The translations under genes and the position numbers were made by a program. Of a stretch of DNA of 64,000 bases, positions 24,274 through 35,500 are shown piece by piece (the stretch's first letter is position 1; every line of letters starts with the position of its first letter). Origin of the DNA: Gammaproteobacteria bacterium (GTDB taxonomy: Bacteria > Pseudomonadota > Gammaproteobacteria > SZUA-140); NCBI GenBank assembly GCA_016716465.1, contig JADJWH010000001.1, positions 558,001 to 622,000 of the forward strand, given 5' to 3'. Under the pieces are notes generated by a model, which saw nothing but the letters and a program-made list of their open reading frames with translations, was not told where the DNA came from and made no database searches.

Positions 24274-24310
24274 GGTCTCCCTCCAGGATAAATGGCTCCC
24301 ATCCTATCCC

Positions 24311-26269
<1,959 letters not shown>

Positions 26270-26407
26270 GGCCTGCCTTCTGATAAGGTGATGGAGGACG
26301 GGCCATGCGCCGGAACGGTGCGCTCCGGGCGACCCTTGGGACAGGATAGCGACCGGGGGCAGGGCAGACAAGCCTGAACCGAGAAAGGGGGCGCCCGGGG
26401 AGTTGTT

Positions 26408-26570
<163 letters not shown>

Positions 26571-26601
26571 GCTACCGGGGCTGCTCGGCCGTACCTATCT
26601 A

Positions 26602-27237
26602 CTAACCCTTGATCTGGCGCTCGCGGATTTCGTCCAGCGTCTTGCAGTCGATGCACAGGTTGGCGGTGGGGCGCGCCTCGAGGCGGCGGATGCCGATCTC
26701 GACGCCGCAGACCTCGCAGTAGCCGTATTCGTTGTTCTCGAGCGCGCGCAGCGACTCGTCGATCTTCTTGATCAGCTTGCGCTCGCGGTCGCGCGTGCGC
26801 AGCTCGAGCGCGAAGTCCGATTCCTGGCTGGCGCGGTCGTTCGGGTCGGGGAAGTTGGCGGCCTCGTCGCGCATGTGCACGACGGTGCGCTCCATCTCCT
26901 CGATCAGCATCGATTTCCACGTGTTGAGGATCTTGCGGAAATGGACGACCTGGTTCGGGTTCATGTACGCCTCGCCCTTCTTTTCCTGATAGGGCTCGAC
27001 GCCGAGGTACGGAAGCTGGGTGGCGCCTTGCGCGGAAGCCTTGCGCGGGGCGGCCGGCGCCTTTTTCTTCGCCGGGGCAGGGGCGGCGGCAGCGGATTTC
27101 TTTGCCGGCGTCTTGGCGGCGGCCTTCACCGGGGCTTTCGCGGCGGGTTTCTTCTTCGCCGGGGCGGCCGCGGGGGCTGCCTTCTTCGCCTTGGGTTTCG
27201 CCTTGCCTGCTGCCGGTTTGCTCTTTGCGACCGCCAT
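26602..27237 (-). CDS. dksA: RNA polymerase-binding regulator DksA with a long Lys/Ala/Pro N-terminal extension
   Basis: The C-terminal 120 residues of this 211-residue protein are a canonical DksA. The coiled coil carries D131-x-x-D134-x-A136 (DPNDRA) at its tip, and the zinc finger has C174, C177, C195 and C198. DksA works with ppGpp in the RNA polymerase secondary channel to reset ribosomal RNA and amino-acid promoters. The first 70 or so residues are an extension made almost only of Lys, Ala and Pro (KKKPAAKAPVKAAAKTPAKK), like histone H1 tails. E. coli DksA (151 residues) lacks it. The gene is divergent from the HAD gene across about 190 bases. Confidence 0.94.
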   Translation of the reverse strand: MAVAKSKPAAGKAKPKAKKAAPAAAPAKKKPAAKAPVKAAAKTPAKKSAAAAPAPAKKKAPAAPRKASAQGATQLPYLGVEPYQEKKGEAYMNPNQVVHFRKILNTWKSMLIEEMERTVVHMRDEAANFPDPNDRASQESDFALELRTRDRERKLIKKIDESLRALENNEYGYCEVCGVEIGIRRLEARPTANLCIDCKTLDEIRERQIKG

Positions 27238-27431
27238 CCAGATGCTCTCCTGAAAAAAATAAACGCGTATTTATACCAGAATCGACCAGGTAGCTCAAAC
27301 AATTCCCGGGGACGGGGCCACCCGCGCGCCCGGCGGGGGCGGCGGGAGGGTCCTGCGGTCTCCCCAGTCGCGGCCTTATGGTGTAAGATACGAGGCTACC
27401 ATTCTAACCAATTGTTATTGATTAAATTTTT

Positions 27432-28214
27432 ATGACATTACCGAAAGCATTGATCTTCGACGTGGACGGCACGCTGGCGGACACCGAGCGTGATGGCCAC
27501 CGCATCGCCTTCAATCGCGCCTTTGCCGCGGCCGGCCACGACTGGGACTGGGATGTGGCGCTGTACGGACGCCTGCTCAGCGTGACCGGCGGCAAGGAGC
27601 GCATGCATCACTATCTCCACGACTACGTCTATCGCGGGGGCGCGGTGCCCGCCGATGTGGCCGCGGGCGTCCCGGCGCTGCACGCGGCGAAAAACCGCTA
27701 CTACGCCGAGCTGATGCAGGAGGGCGCGGTCGCGCTGCGTCCCGGCGTGGAGCGCCTGCTGCGCGAGGCGCGCGCCGCCGGCATCCGACTCGCCATCGCG
27801 ACCACGACGACCGGCGATAATATCAAGGCGCTGCTCGACAGCACGCTCGGCCCGGAGGCGATGAGCTGGTTCGAGGTGATCGCGAGCGCGGACGAGGTGC
27901 CGGACAAGAAGCCGTCACCGGCGGTGTATACCTACACGCTCGAAAAGCTCGGCCTCGACGCGCGGGAGTGCATCGCGTTCGAGGATTCGGAGAACGGGAT
28001 CGTCGCGGCGACCCGCGCCGGCATCCCGACCGTCATCACCGTCAACGACTACACCCGCGGCGGCGACTATCAGGACGCCGCACTGGTGCTCGATAACCTC
28101 GGCGAGCCGAATGCGCCGTGCAAGGTGCTGGGCGGACGCGCGGCGGAGCGCCTGCCGCGCCCGTTCTGGTGCGTGAACGTCGCCGTGCTGGGCCGCCTGC
28201 TCGCCTATGGCTGA
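27432..28214 (+). CDS. HAD-superfamily phosphatase (CbbY-like)
   Basis: The 260-residue protein has HAD motif I in FDVDGTLADTERDGH (nucleophile D9 and acid D11). Motif II is the threonine-rich LAIATTTT, and the KPSPAVYTYTLEKLG lysine follows. Motif III/IV is FEDSENGIVAATRAGIPTV, matching the CbbY/CbbZ/Gph branch. CbbY removes xylulose-1,5-bisphosphate in Calvin-cycle organisms; other members dephosphorylate sugar phosphates, so substrate is open. The stop overlaps the downstream aminotransferase start by eight bases, indicating one transcript. The start region lacks a clear ribosome-binding site (TTGATTAAATTTTT precedes the ATG). Confidence 0.9.
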   Translation: MTLPKALIFDVDGTLADTERDGHRIAFNRAFAAAGHDWDWDVALYGRLLSVTGGKERMHHYLHDYVYRGGAVPADVAAGVPALHAAKNRYYAELMQEGAVALRPGVERLLREARAAGIRLAIATTTTGDNIKALLDSTLGPEAMSWFEVIASADEVPDKKPSPAVYTYTLEKLGLDARECIAFEDSENGIVAATRAGIPTVITVNDYTRGGDYQDAALVLDNLGEPNAPCKVLGGRAAERLPRPFWCVNVAVLGRLLAYG

Positions 28215-29382
28215 CGACGCGCCGGTCCCGGCGGTCGCGCGGCGCATGGACGACATCGCGCCGTTTTACGTGATGGATGTGCTTGCGCGCGCCCGCGCGC
28301 TGGAACGCGCGGGCCGTTCCATCGTGCACATGGAGATCGGCGAGCCCGATTTCACCAGCCCCGCGCCGGTGATCGAGGCCGGGATGCGCGCGCTACGCGC
28401 GGGCCACACGCACTACACGCCCGCAACCGGACTGCCCGAGCTGCGCGCGGCGATCGCCGCGTTTTACCGGTCGCGCGAGGCCCTCGCGGTGGATCCCGCG
28501 CGCATCGTCATCACGCCGGGCGCCTCCGGCGCGCTGCAACTGATCCTCGGAACGCTGCTCGATCCGGGCGACGAGGTGCTGATGGCCGATCCCGGCTATC
28601 CGTGCAACCGCCACTTCGTGCGCATGTTCGAGGGCGTGGCGGTGGGTGTGCCGGTGGACGCCGGCACCGGCTATCAGCTGAGCGCGGAACTGATCGCGGC
28701 ACGCTGGACGCCGCGCACCCGCGCCGTGATGCTCGCCACGCCGTCGAATCCGACCGGCACGGTGATCGCGCCGGAGGAACTGGAGCGCATCGCGGCGCTG
28801 GTCGAAGCGCGCGGCGCGGCGCTGATCGTCGACGAGATCTATCAGGGCCTGGTCTACGAGGGTCGTGGCGGGACCGCATTGAGTCAGCCCGGCACGGTAT
28901 TCGTGCTGAACAGCTTCTCGAAGTATTTCTGCATGACCGGTTGGCGTCTCGGCTGGCTGGTCGCGCCCGAGCGCTTCATCCCGGCCATCGACCGCCTGGC
29001 GCAGAACATCTTTCTCGCCGCGCCCACCCCGGCGCAGCACGCGGCGCTGGCCTGTTTCGAGCCCGTGACCCTGGCGATCCTGGAGCAGCGTCGCGAGGAG
29101 TTCCGCGCGCGGCGCGATTTCCTGCTGCCGGCCCTGCGCGACCTCGGTTTCGACATCCCGCTCGCGCCACAGGGCGCGTTCTACCTCTACGCCGACTGTT
29201 CCCGCCATGCGACCGACAGCCAGGCCTTCTGCCTCGACCTGCTCGAACGCGCCGGCGTCGCCATCACGCCGGGCCGCGACTTCGGCCATCACCGCCCGGA
29301 ACGGCACGTGCGGTTCGCGTATACCACCGCGATCGAGCAATTGCGGGAGGGCGTCGAGCGGCTTGAGAAGTATTTGGGATGA
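28207..29382 (+). CDS. PLP-dependent class I/II aminotransferase
   Basis: This 391-residue fold type I enzyme has EIGEPDF near residue 43 and GASGALQLIL at about 105-114. The pyridoxal phosphate-binding lysine is K239 in NSFSKYFCMTGWRLGW, followed by the C-terminal arginine region RHVRFAY. It resembles the group annotated as aspartate/tyrosine/aromatic or alanine-type aminotransferases. The exact donor and acceptor cannot be told from sequence. The start overlaps the HAD gene stop by eight bases. An alternative start at the second methionine (residue 14, MDDIAPFY) would match shorter homologues. Confidence 0.9.
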   Translation: MADDAPVPAVARRMDDIAPFYVMDVLARARALERAGRSIVHMEIGEPDFTSPAPVIEAGMRALRAGHTHYTPATGLPELRAAIAAFYRSREALAVDPARIVITPGASGALQLILGTLLDPGDEVLMADPGYPCNRHFVRMFEGVAVGVPVDAGTGYQLSAELIAARWTPRTRAVMLATPSNPTGTVIAPEELERIAALVEARGAALIVDEIYQGLVYEGRGGTALSQPGTVFVLNSFSKYFCMTGWRLGWLVAPERFIPAIDRLAQNIFLAAPTPAQHAALACFEPVTLAILEQRREEFRARRDFLLPALRDLGFDIPLAPQGAFYLYADCSRHATDSQAFCLDLLERAGVAITPGRDFGHHRPERHVRFAYTTAIEQLREGVERLEKYLG

Positions 29383-29400
29383 GGCGTGTATGAGATAAAT

Positions 29401-29596
29401 GGGGACAGACTTAAGTCTGTCCCCTACATTCAGGGAGGGGACGGATTTGAAATCCGTCCCCAGTCTCAATGCAGCTTCGTAGCCCGGATAGAGGCGCGTA
29501 GCGCCGGCATCCGGGAATTCCCCACCACCACCCCGGATGCCGCTTCGCTTTATCCGGGCTACACAGAAATTTGGGGACAGATTTAAGTCTGTCCCC
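29401..29596. repeat. Three GGGGAC palindromes and a REP pair
   Basis: Palindromes lie at 29401-29424 (GGGGACAGACTT type), 29437-29461 (GGGGACGGATTT type) and 29573-29596 (one G-T-type mismatch between arms). Between them is a BIME-like REP pair: forward GTAGCCCGGATA at 29479-29515, inverted at 29531-29562. They separate the convergent aminotransferase and cysZ genes. Confidence 0.87.
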
Positions 29597-29628
29597 ATTT
29601 GTTGTCGTCCCCTGCGTCCTAATTCGGG

Positions 29629-30348
29629 CTACGTCTCAGGCTCTTCGCATGCCAGCACCGTCGCACCGGCGACGGCGACCGGAATCACCAGCAGGTTAAT
29701 GAACGGGATCATCGTCAGCAGCAGGATCGTCGCGCCGAAGCCGAGCGCCGGCACGGGCTGTTGCAGGAGGCGCGCGCGCACGGCGGGGAAGGTGTGGCCG
29801 TGGTTGCCGAGCGGGACCTCGACGTATTCGAGCGCGAGCATCCAGGCGCTGAACAGCAGCCACAGCGGCGCGGCGATCAGGTTGACGCCGGGGATCAGCG
29901 CCAGCAGGCCGAGCGGCGCCGCGCGCACGGCGAAATAGCCGAATTTACGCACCTCGCCGGCGAGCGCGGCGGCGCCCTCCGCGATGAACCCGCGTTCGGA
30001 TGTCGGGGCGCGCCCGCGCAGCTGCGTCTCGATGGCGGCCGCGAGCGGGCCGGTGAAGGGCGCGGCGACCAGCGTCGCGAGCAGCAGGCAGACGATGAAC
30101 CCGGCCAGCAGCACGATCACGACGAACACGGGCCACAGCAGCCAGTCCAGCCACGACACCCACGCCGGCAACAGGGTCTCGATCCAGGCGATCAGCTCGG
30201 CGAAGCGGTCGATGCCGTACCCGACCAGCGCGACGAACACCAGCAGGTTGATCAGCAGCGGGGCGATCACGTAGCGACGCACGCCGGGACGACGCAGCAG
30301 CGGGATGCCGCGAAACACGCAGGACACGCCGCGCAGGAATGCGATCAT
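29629..30348 (-). CDS. cysZ: CysZ/EI24-type sulfate transporter-like protein
   Basis: The 239-residue membrane protein matches the EI24/CysZ family. It has an N-terminal amphipathic start (AFLRGVSCVFRGIPLLRRPGVRRYVIAPLLINLLVFV). Paired hydrophobic helices follow, including VFVVIVLLAGFIVCLLLATLVAAPF, and the LIPGVNLIAAPLWLLFSAWMLALEYVEVP block is characteristic. CysZ imports sulfate for cysteine synthesis in E. coli. The start (ATG at 30348) overlaps the stop of the upstream FGGY kinase gene by four bases, so translation is coupled. No other sulfate-assimilation gene is nearby, so the substrate is inferred from family only. Confidence 0.88.
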   Translation of the reverse strand: MIAFLRGVSCVFRGIPLLRRPGVRRYVIAPLLINLLVFVALVGYGIDRFAELIAWIETLLPAWVSWLDWLLWPVFVVIVLLAGFIVCLLLATLVAAPFTGPLAAAIETQLRGRAPTSERGFIAEGAAALAGEVRKFGYFAVRAAPLGLLALIPGVNLIAAPLWLLFSAWMLALEYVEVPLGNHGHTFPAVRARLLQQPVPALGFGATILLLTMIPFINLLVIPVAVAGATVLACEEPET

Positions 30349-31640
30349 CGGATATTCCGCTGCCTGCTTGCGAGGAACCCTTCCCGCGCCAGCCGCGCCG
30401 CGCCGTGGCAGGCCTGTTCGCTGCGCGCGGCGCGCAGCGGCACGCCGAGCAGTGCCTGCCGCATTCTGGTCCAGGCCGCGTTGCGCGCGCCGCCGCCGAC
30501 CGTCAGCACCTGCGTCGGATACGGGGCGCCGAGTTCGGCCAGCAGCCGATACCCCCGCGCCTCGATGCGCGCGATGCCTTCCAGCAGGCCCTGGAAGAAC
30601 TGAACATCATCTGCCGGTCGCGGCGTCAGGCGTGGCGGCCAGGCCGGATCGTTGTGCGGGAAGCGTTCGCCGGGCGCGGTGAGCGGGTAGTAGTCGAGTC
30701 CGGTGGGATGACGGGGATCCAGTTTCGGCGTCATCGCATCGAGTTCGGCGCGGCTGAAGTGCTGCAGCAGCACATTGCCGCCACTGTTGGACGCGCCGCC
30801 CGCCAGCCAGCGGTCGCCGAGACGGTGGCTGTAGACGCCGAACTCCGGCGCGAACACCGGCCGCTCGGCCAGCACCTTCAAGACCAGCGTGGAGCCGAGC
30901 GAGGTCACCGCCGTGCCGAGGTCGTGCGCGCCGGTGGCGAGAAAGGCGGCGACGCTGTCGGTGGTGCCGGCGACGACACGCATGTCCGCGCGATAGCCGA
31001 GCGCCAGGATCTCCGGGGCGCAGAGCGTGCCGAGCGGGGCGCCGGGCGGCACGATGCGCGGCAGCAGCTCGCGCCGGACGCCGAGGCGATCGAACCAGTC
31101 GGGCCAGCGGCGTGCGACGGCGTCATAGCCGAGCTTCAGGCTGTTGTTCTCGTCGCTGATTCCGTAGCTGTCGCACAGGCGACCGGCGATCCAGTCGGCC
31201 TGGTGCAGCGCATGGCGTGCCGCGGGTTGATCCTGCAGATGCAGCAGTTTGGCGAGGGCGGAGGTGGGTCCGTGCGCAGCGCAGCCGGCCGGCGCGATTG
31301 CGGCGATGCGCGCCGCTTCTGCGCGGCCGCGGGCATCGTCGTACATCAGCGCCGGTCCGAGCGGGCGCCCCGTCGCATCGGTCAGCAGCAGGGTGGCGGA
31401 GGTGCCGTCCACGGCGATCGCCCGTACGTCCCCGGGTTCGATCCGGCCGGCGATCCGGCGCAGGACCTCGGTCAGCGCGGTCCACCACAGGGCGGGATCC
31501 TGTTCGCTGGTGCCGTCGCCGCGCCGCGGCGGCGGCAGGTCCACGGCCGCCTCAACCCGAAGTTCTCCCCCGGCGTCGAGGGCCGCCGCCCGGCAGCCGC
31601 CAGTGCCGAAATCGATACCGAGGAACAGGTCGGGATTCAT
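30345..31640 (-). CDS. FGGY-family carbohydrate kinase (D-ribulokinase/xylulokinase-like)
   Basis: This 431-residue kinase has the FGGY N-terminal ATPase fold (LFLGIDFGTGGCRAAALD) with the catalytic loop near AVDGTSATLLL and MYDDARG. C-terminal glycine-rich VLTVGGGARNAAW is the adenosine-binding motif, and STLVLKVL and GGASNSGG lie between. The short length and motif spacing resemble the plant/cyanobacterial D-ribulokinase group (formerly called xylulose kinase 1) more than E. coli XylB (484 residues). It would phosphorylate a pentulose in the cytosol. The downstream cysZ overlaps it by four bases, a pairing with no obvious metabolic reason. Substrate is inferred. Confidence 0.85.
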   Translation of the reverse strand: MNPDLFLGIDFGTGGCRAAALDAGGELRVEAAVDLPPPRRGDGTSEQDPALWWTALTEVLRRIAGRIEPGDVRAIAVDGTSATLLLTDATGRPLGPALMYDDARGRAEAARIAAIAPAGCAAHGPTSALAKLLHLQDQPAARHALHQADWIAGRLCDSYGISDENNSLKLGYDAVARRWPDWFDRLGVRRELLPRIVPPGAPLGTLCAPEILALGYRADMRVVAGTTDSVAAFLATGAHDLGTAVTSLGSTLVLKVLAERPVFAPEFGVYSHRLGDRWLAGGASNSGGNVLLQHFSRAELDAMTPKLDPRHPTGLDYYPLTAPGERFPHNDPAWPPRLTPRPADDVQFFQGLLEGIARIEARGYRLLAELGAPYPTQVLTVGGGARNAAWTRMRQALLGVPLRAARSEQACHGAARLAREGFLASRQRNIR

Positions 31641-31711
31641 GTGTCAGGACAAGATACAAGGGCAAAGGCGCGATGGCAAAGGAATAATCCCCCAAGCGGT
31701 TGCCTGAAATC

Positions 31712-32006
31712 GTAGCCCGGATGGAGCGGAGCGGAATCCGGGGATCAACGCCGGACCGGGCGCCGGATCGGGGACGATTCCGAATCCGTCCATTTCCCGG
31801 GCACGGGGGACAACAACAAATGGGGACAGACTTAAGTCTGTCCCCGGATATCTCATAGATCTGTGTAGCCCGGATGGAGCGCAGCGGAATCCGGGGAATC
31901 AGCGGCCCCCGCTGTTCCCGGATGCCGGCGCTGCGCGCCTTTATCCGGGCTACAGGATATCGAGGCCAGGAATCGTAGCCCGGATGGAGCGGAGCGGAAT
32001 CCGGGG
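31712..32006. repeat. Group of GTAG REP elements with one GGGGAC palindrome
   Basis: Forward REP copies (GTAGCCCGGATGGAGCG to ATCCGGGG) lie at 31712-31743, 31865-31896 and 31975-32006, and an inverted copy at about 31917-31952. A perfect GGGGACAGACTT palindrome lies at 31822-31845. They fill most of the 372 bases between the FGGY kinase gene start and the queF stop. No gene is seen. Confidence 0.87.
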
Positions 32007-32012
32007 ATCTCC

Positions 32013-32402
32013 CTACGGCAGCGTCACCGGCTCCGGCGGGGTCCAGGCGTCGCTGCGGTGTTCGGCCACGACGGTGGTGTATATGCCACCACGCACGTTG
32101 AACTCGGCGGTCAGGCGCATGTAGTGGGGTTCGCAGGCGCGCACCAGGTCGTCGAGAATGGCGTTGGTCACCGCCTCGTGGAAGGCCCCTTCGTCGCGGA
32201 AGGACCATATATACAGTTTGAGCGACTTGAGCTCGATGCAGCGGGCCGCCGGCACGTATTCGAGGTTCAGGGTGGCGAAGTCCGGCTGGCCGGTCTTCGG
32301 GCACAGGCAGGTGAACTCCGGCATCTCGATGCGGATGGTGTAATCGCGCCCCGGCTGCGGGTTGTCGAAGGTCTCCAGTTCTTTGCTCGGTCTGCTCGGC
32401 AT
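32013..32402 (-). CDS. queF: NADPH-dependent 7-cyano-7-deazaguanine reductase (type I QueF)
   Basis: The 129-residue enzyme reduces preQ0 to preQ1 in queuosine biosynthesis, in the cytosol. The catalytic cysteine is C34 in FTCLCPKTGQPDFATL. The QueF motif ELKSLKLYIWSFRDEGAFHEAVTN follows, which binds NADPH and holds the substrate glutamate. The short single-domain length is that of the unimodular (Bacillus-type) QueF, rather than the about 280-residue bimodular enzyme of E. coli. I chose the ATG at 32402 because similarity begins at PSKELETFDNP. It is divergent from smc with 192 bases between. Confidence 0.95.
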   Translation of the reverse strand: MPSRPSKELETFDNPQPGRDYTIRIEMPEFTCLCPKTGQPDFATLNLEYVPAARCIELKSLKLYIWSFRDEGAFHEAVTNAILDDLVRACEPHYMRLTAEFNVRGGIYTTVVAEHRSDAWTPPEPVTLP

Positions 32403-32594
32403 AGGGGTGTCCGGTCGTTGGTCGGGGCGGGAGGAATTCTCCGGCCGGCGGTCAGTTAGGTGAGACAATTCATCCGCGTCTCCAGTTCCGGGCGCGGGCC
32501 TTGCGGCGGTCCGTCCACGGGCGGCTGACAGGATAGCAAATCGGGTGATTTTAATCTTGTCTCAGGCGGCGTTTTTCCTGTATCGTGGCGGCCC

Positions 32595-35500
32595 ATGCAA
32601 CTCAAGAAGATCAAGCTCGCCGGTTTCAAATCCTTCGTCGACCCCACCAGCCTTGCACTGCCCAGCCAGCTCGTCGGCATCGTCGGCCCGAACGGCTGCG
32701 GCAAGTCGAATGTCATCGATGCCGTGCGCTGGGTCATGGGCGAGAGTTCGGCCAAGCACCTGCGCGGCGACTCCCTCGCGGACGTCATCTTCAACGGTTC
32801 CGCGACGCGCAAGCCGGTCGGACAGGCGACCATCGAACTGGTGTTCGACAACAGCACCGGCCGTCTCGGCGGCCAGTATGCCAACTACAACGAGATCTCC
32901 GTCAAGCGCGAGCTGACGCGCGAGGGGCAGTCGGTCTATTTCCTCAACGGCACGCGCTGCCGCCGCCGCGACATCACCGACGTGTTCCTCGGCACCGGCC
33001 TCGGGGCGCGCAGCTACGCGATCATCGAGCAGGGCACCATCTCCCGCATCATCGAGGCGAAGCCGGAAGAGCTGCGCAACTTCCTCGAGGAGGCGGCCGG
33101 CATCTCCAAGTACAAGGAGCGCCGCCGCGAGACCGAGAACCGCATCCGCGACACGCGCGAGAACCTCAACCGCATCGGTGACCTGATCGGCGAGCTGGAG
33201 CGGCGCCTGGCGACGCTGCAGCGCCAGGCCAAGACCGCGGAACGCTATCGCGAGCTGAAGGCCGAGGAACGCACGGTGAAGGGCCAGTTGCTGGCGCTGC
33301 GCTGCCGCAACCTGGACGCCGAGATGGAGGAGAAGCAGCGCGCTATCGCCGCCCAGGAGAACGCGGTCGAGAAGGAGATCGCCGGGCTGCGTTCGATCGA
33401 GGCCGGCATCGAGAAGCAGCGCGAGGGACAGGTCGAGGCGAACGAGGAATTCAACCGCATCCAGGGCGAGTTCTACAGCCTGGGTTCCGACATCTCCCGC
33501 GTCGAGCAGTCGATCCAGCACGCGCGCGAGAAACAGCAGCAGAACCGGGACGACCTCGCCGCGGTGGAGCGTTCGCGCGCGGAATCACTGTTGCATCGCG
33601 AGCAGGACGGCGCCCAGATCGCCGAGCTGCGCCGGGTGCTCGAGGCCAGCGAGCCCGAGCGCGCCGCGAAGGAAGAGGCCGAACGCACGTCGGCGGCCGC
33701 GCTGTCCGCCGCCGAGCAGGCGATGAACGAATGGCAGGGCGACTGGGACACCTACAATTCCCGCGTCGCCGAACAGCGTCGCAAGACCGAGGTCGAGCGC
33801 ACGCGCATCCAGAACCTGGAGGAGCGCCTGCGCGGCCTGCACGAGCGCCTGCTGCGCCTGCAGGGCGAGGAGCAGGGGCTGGGGACCGAGTCCGTCGAGG
33901 CCGAGGCCGCCGCGCTGAATGACCAGCTCGGCGAGGTCAGCGCGACGATCGAGGGCATGCGGCAGGAGCTGCAGGCGCTCGGCGCGCAACTGGACGAACA
34001 GCGCCAGACGAACGCCGCCACCTCCTCCGAACTCGGACAGGAGCGCGCGCGACTGCAGGAGTTGCAGCGCGAACATGCCTCGCTGGAGGCGCTGCAGAAG
34101 GTCGCGCTCGGCAAGCAGGAGACGAACGTCGCGCGCTGGCTGGAGGAACAGGGCCTGGGTGACGTGCGCCGGCTGGCGGAAGACATCCAGGTCGACAAGG
34201 GCTGGGAGCGCGCGGTGGAAACCGTACTCGGGCTCAATCTCGAGGCCGTGCGCGTGCCGTCGCTGGACGCTATCGCCGAACGCCTGGGCGGCCTGGAGCA
34301 GGGGAGCCTGACGGTCTTCGACGGCGCCGCCGCGTCGCAGCGGCCGGGCGGACTGGCGCCGGCGCTGCTCGACAAGGTGCGCGCGCCGTGGCCGCTGGAT
34401 TCGGTCCTCGGCGGTGTCTACGCGGTCGACGGCGTGGCGCAGGCGATGTCGCTGCGCGCGCGTCTCGCCGCGCACGAATCGCTGATCACCCGCGACGGCG
34501 TCTGGGTCGGCCGCGACTGGCTGCGCGTGGTGAACGCGCAGGATGAGAAGACCGGCGTGCTGTCGCGCGAACAGGAGCTGCGCGAGATCGCGCAGTCGCT
34601 CGGCACCGTGACGGCGCGCGTCGGCGCGCTCGAACAGCGCCTGCACGACGGCAACGCGCGCATCGCCGGTTTCGACCAGGCGCGCGATGAGCTGCGCCGC
34701 CGCATCGACGGCGCGACGCAGCAGCAGGCGGAGCTGCGCGCCCAGATCAGCCGCCGCGACGCCAGCCTGGAGCAGATCCGCCGCCGGCGCGAGCGCCTGG
34801 CGGTGGAACTCGACGAGGCGCGCAACCAGTCCGGGCGCGACACCAACGAACTGGCCGAGGCGCGCGCGCGTCTCGAGGCCGTGGCCGCGGAGGCGCAGGG
34901 CCAGGAAGAGGAGCATGCACGGCTGCAGCAGCGGCGCGACGAACTGCGCGCGCGGCTGGAGGACTGCCGCACGCAGGCCGTGCGCGACCGCGAGGCGGCG
35001 CGCGAGCTGGCCGTGCGCATCGAATCCGCGCGCTCGCGGCTGAATACGCTCGACGCGGGACTCGCCCGGGTGGAGAAGCAGCTGGCCCAGCTCGACGCCC
35101 AACGCGCTGAATTGGAGGCCGCGCTGTCCGCCAGCGTCGAACCGATCGAGACGATGAAGACCGAACTGGATCGCTTGCTGGAGCAGCGGCTGGCAGTGGA
35201 GACGCGGCTCGCCGAGGCGCGCAAGGCGGTCGAGGCCTGCGACTTCGCCCTGCGCGAGTTGGACGATGCCCGCAACGCCTCCGAACAGCGGGTACGCGAC
35301 CAGCGTGACGCGCTGGAGCGCCTGCGCATGCACCGCCAGGAGCTCGTGGTGCGCCACCAGACTCTGCTGGAACAGCTCGCCGAGGCTGGCCACGAACTCG
35401 CGACCCTGCTGGCCGAGATGCCGGCGGAGGCGGTCGAGAACGTGTGGCACGAGCGCCTCGAAGGGCTGGCGCAGAAGATCGAGCGCATCGGGCCGATCAA

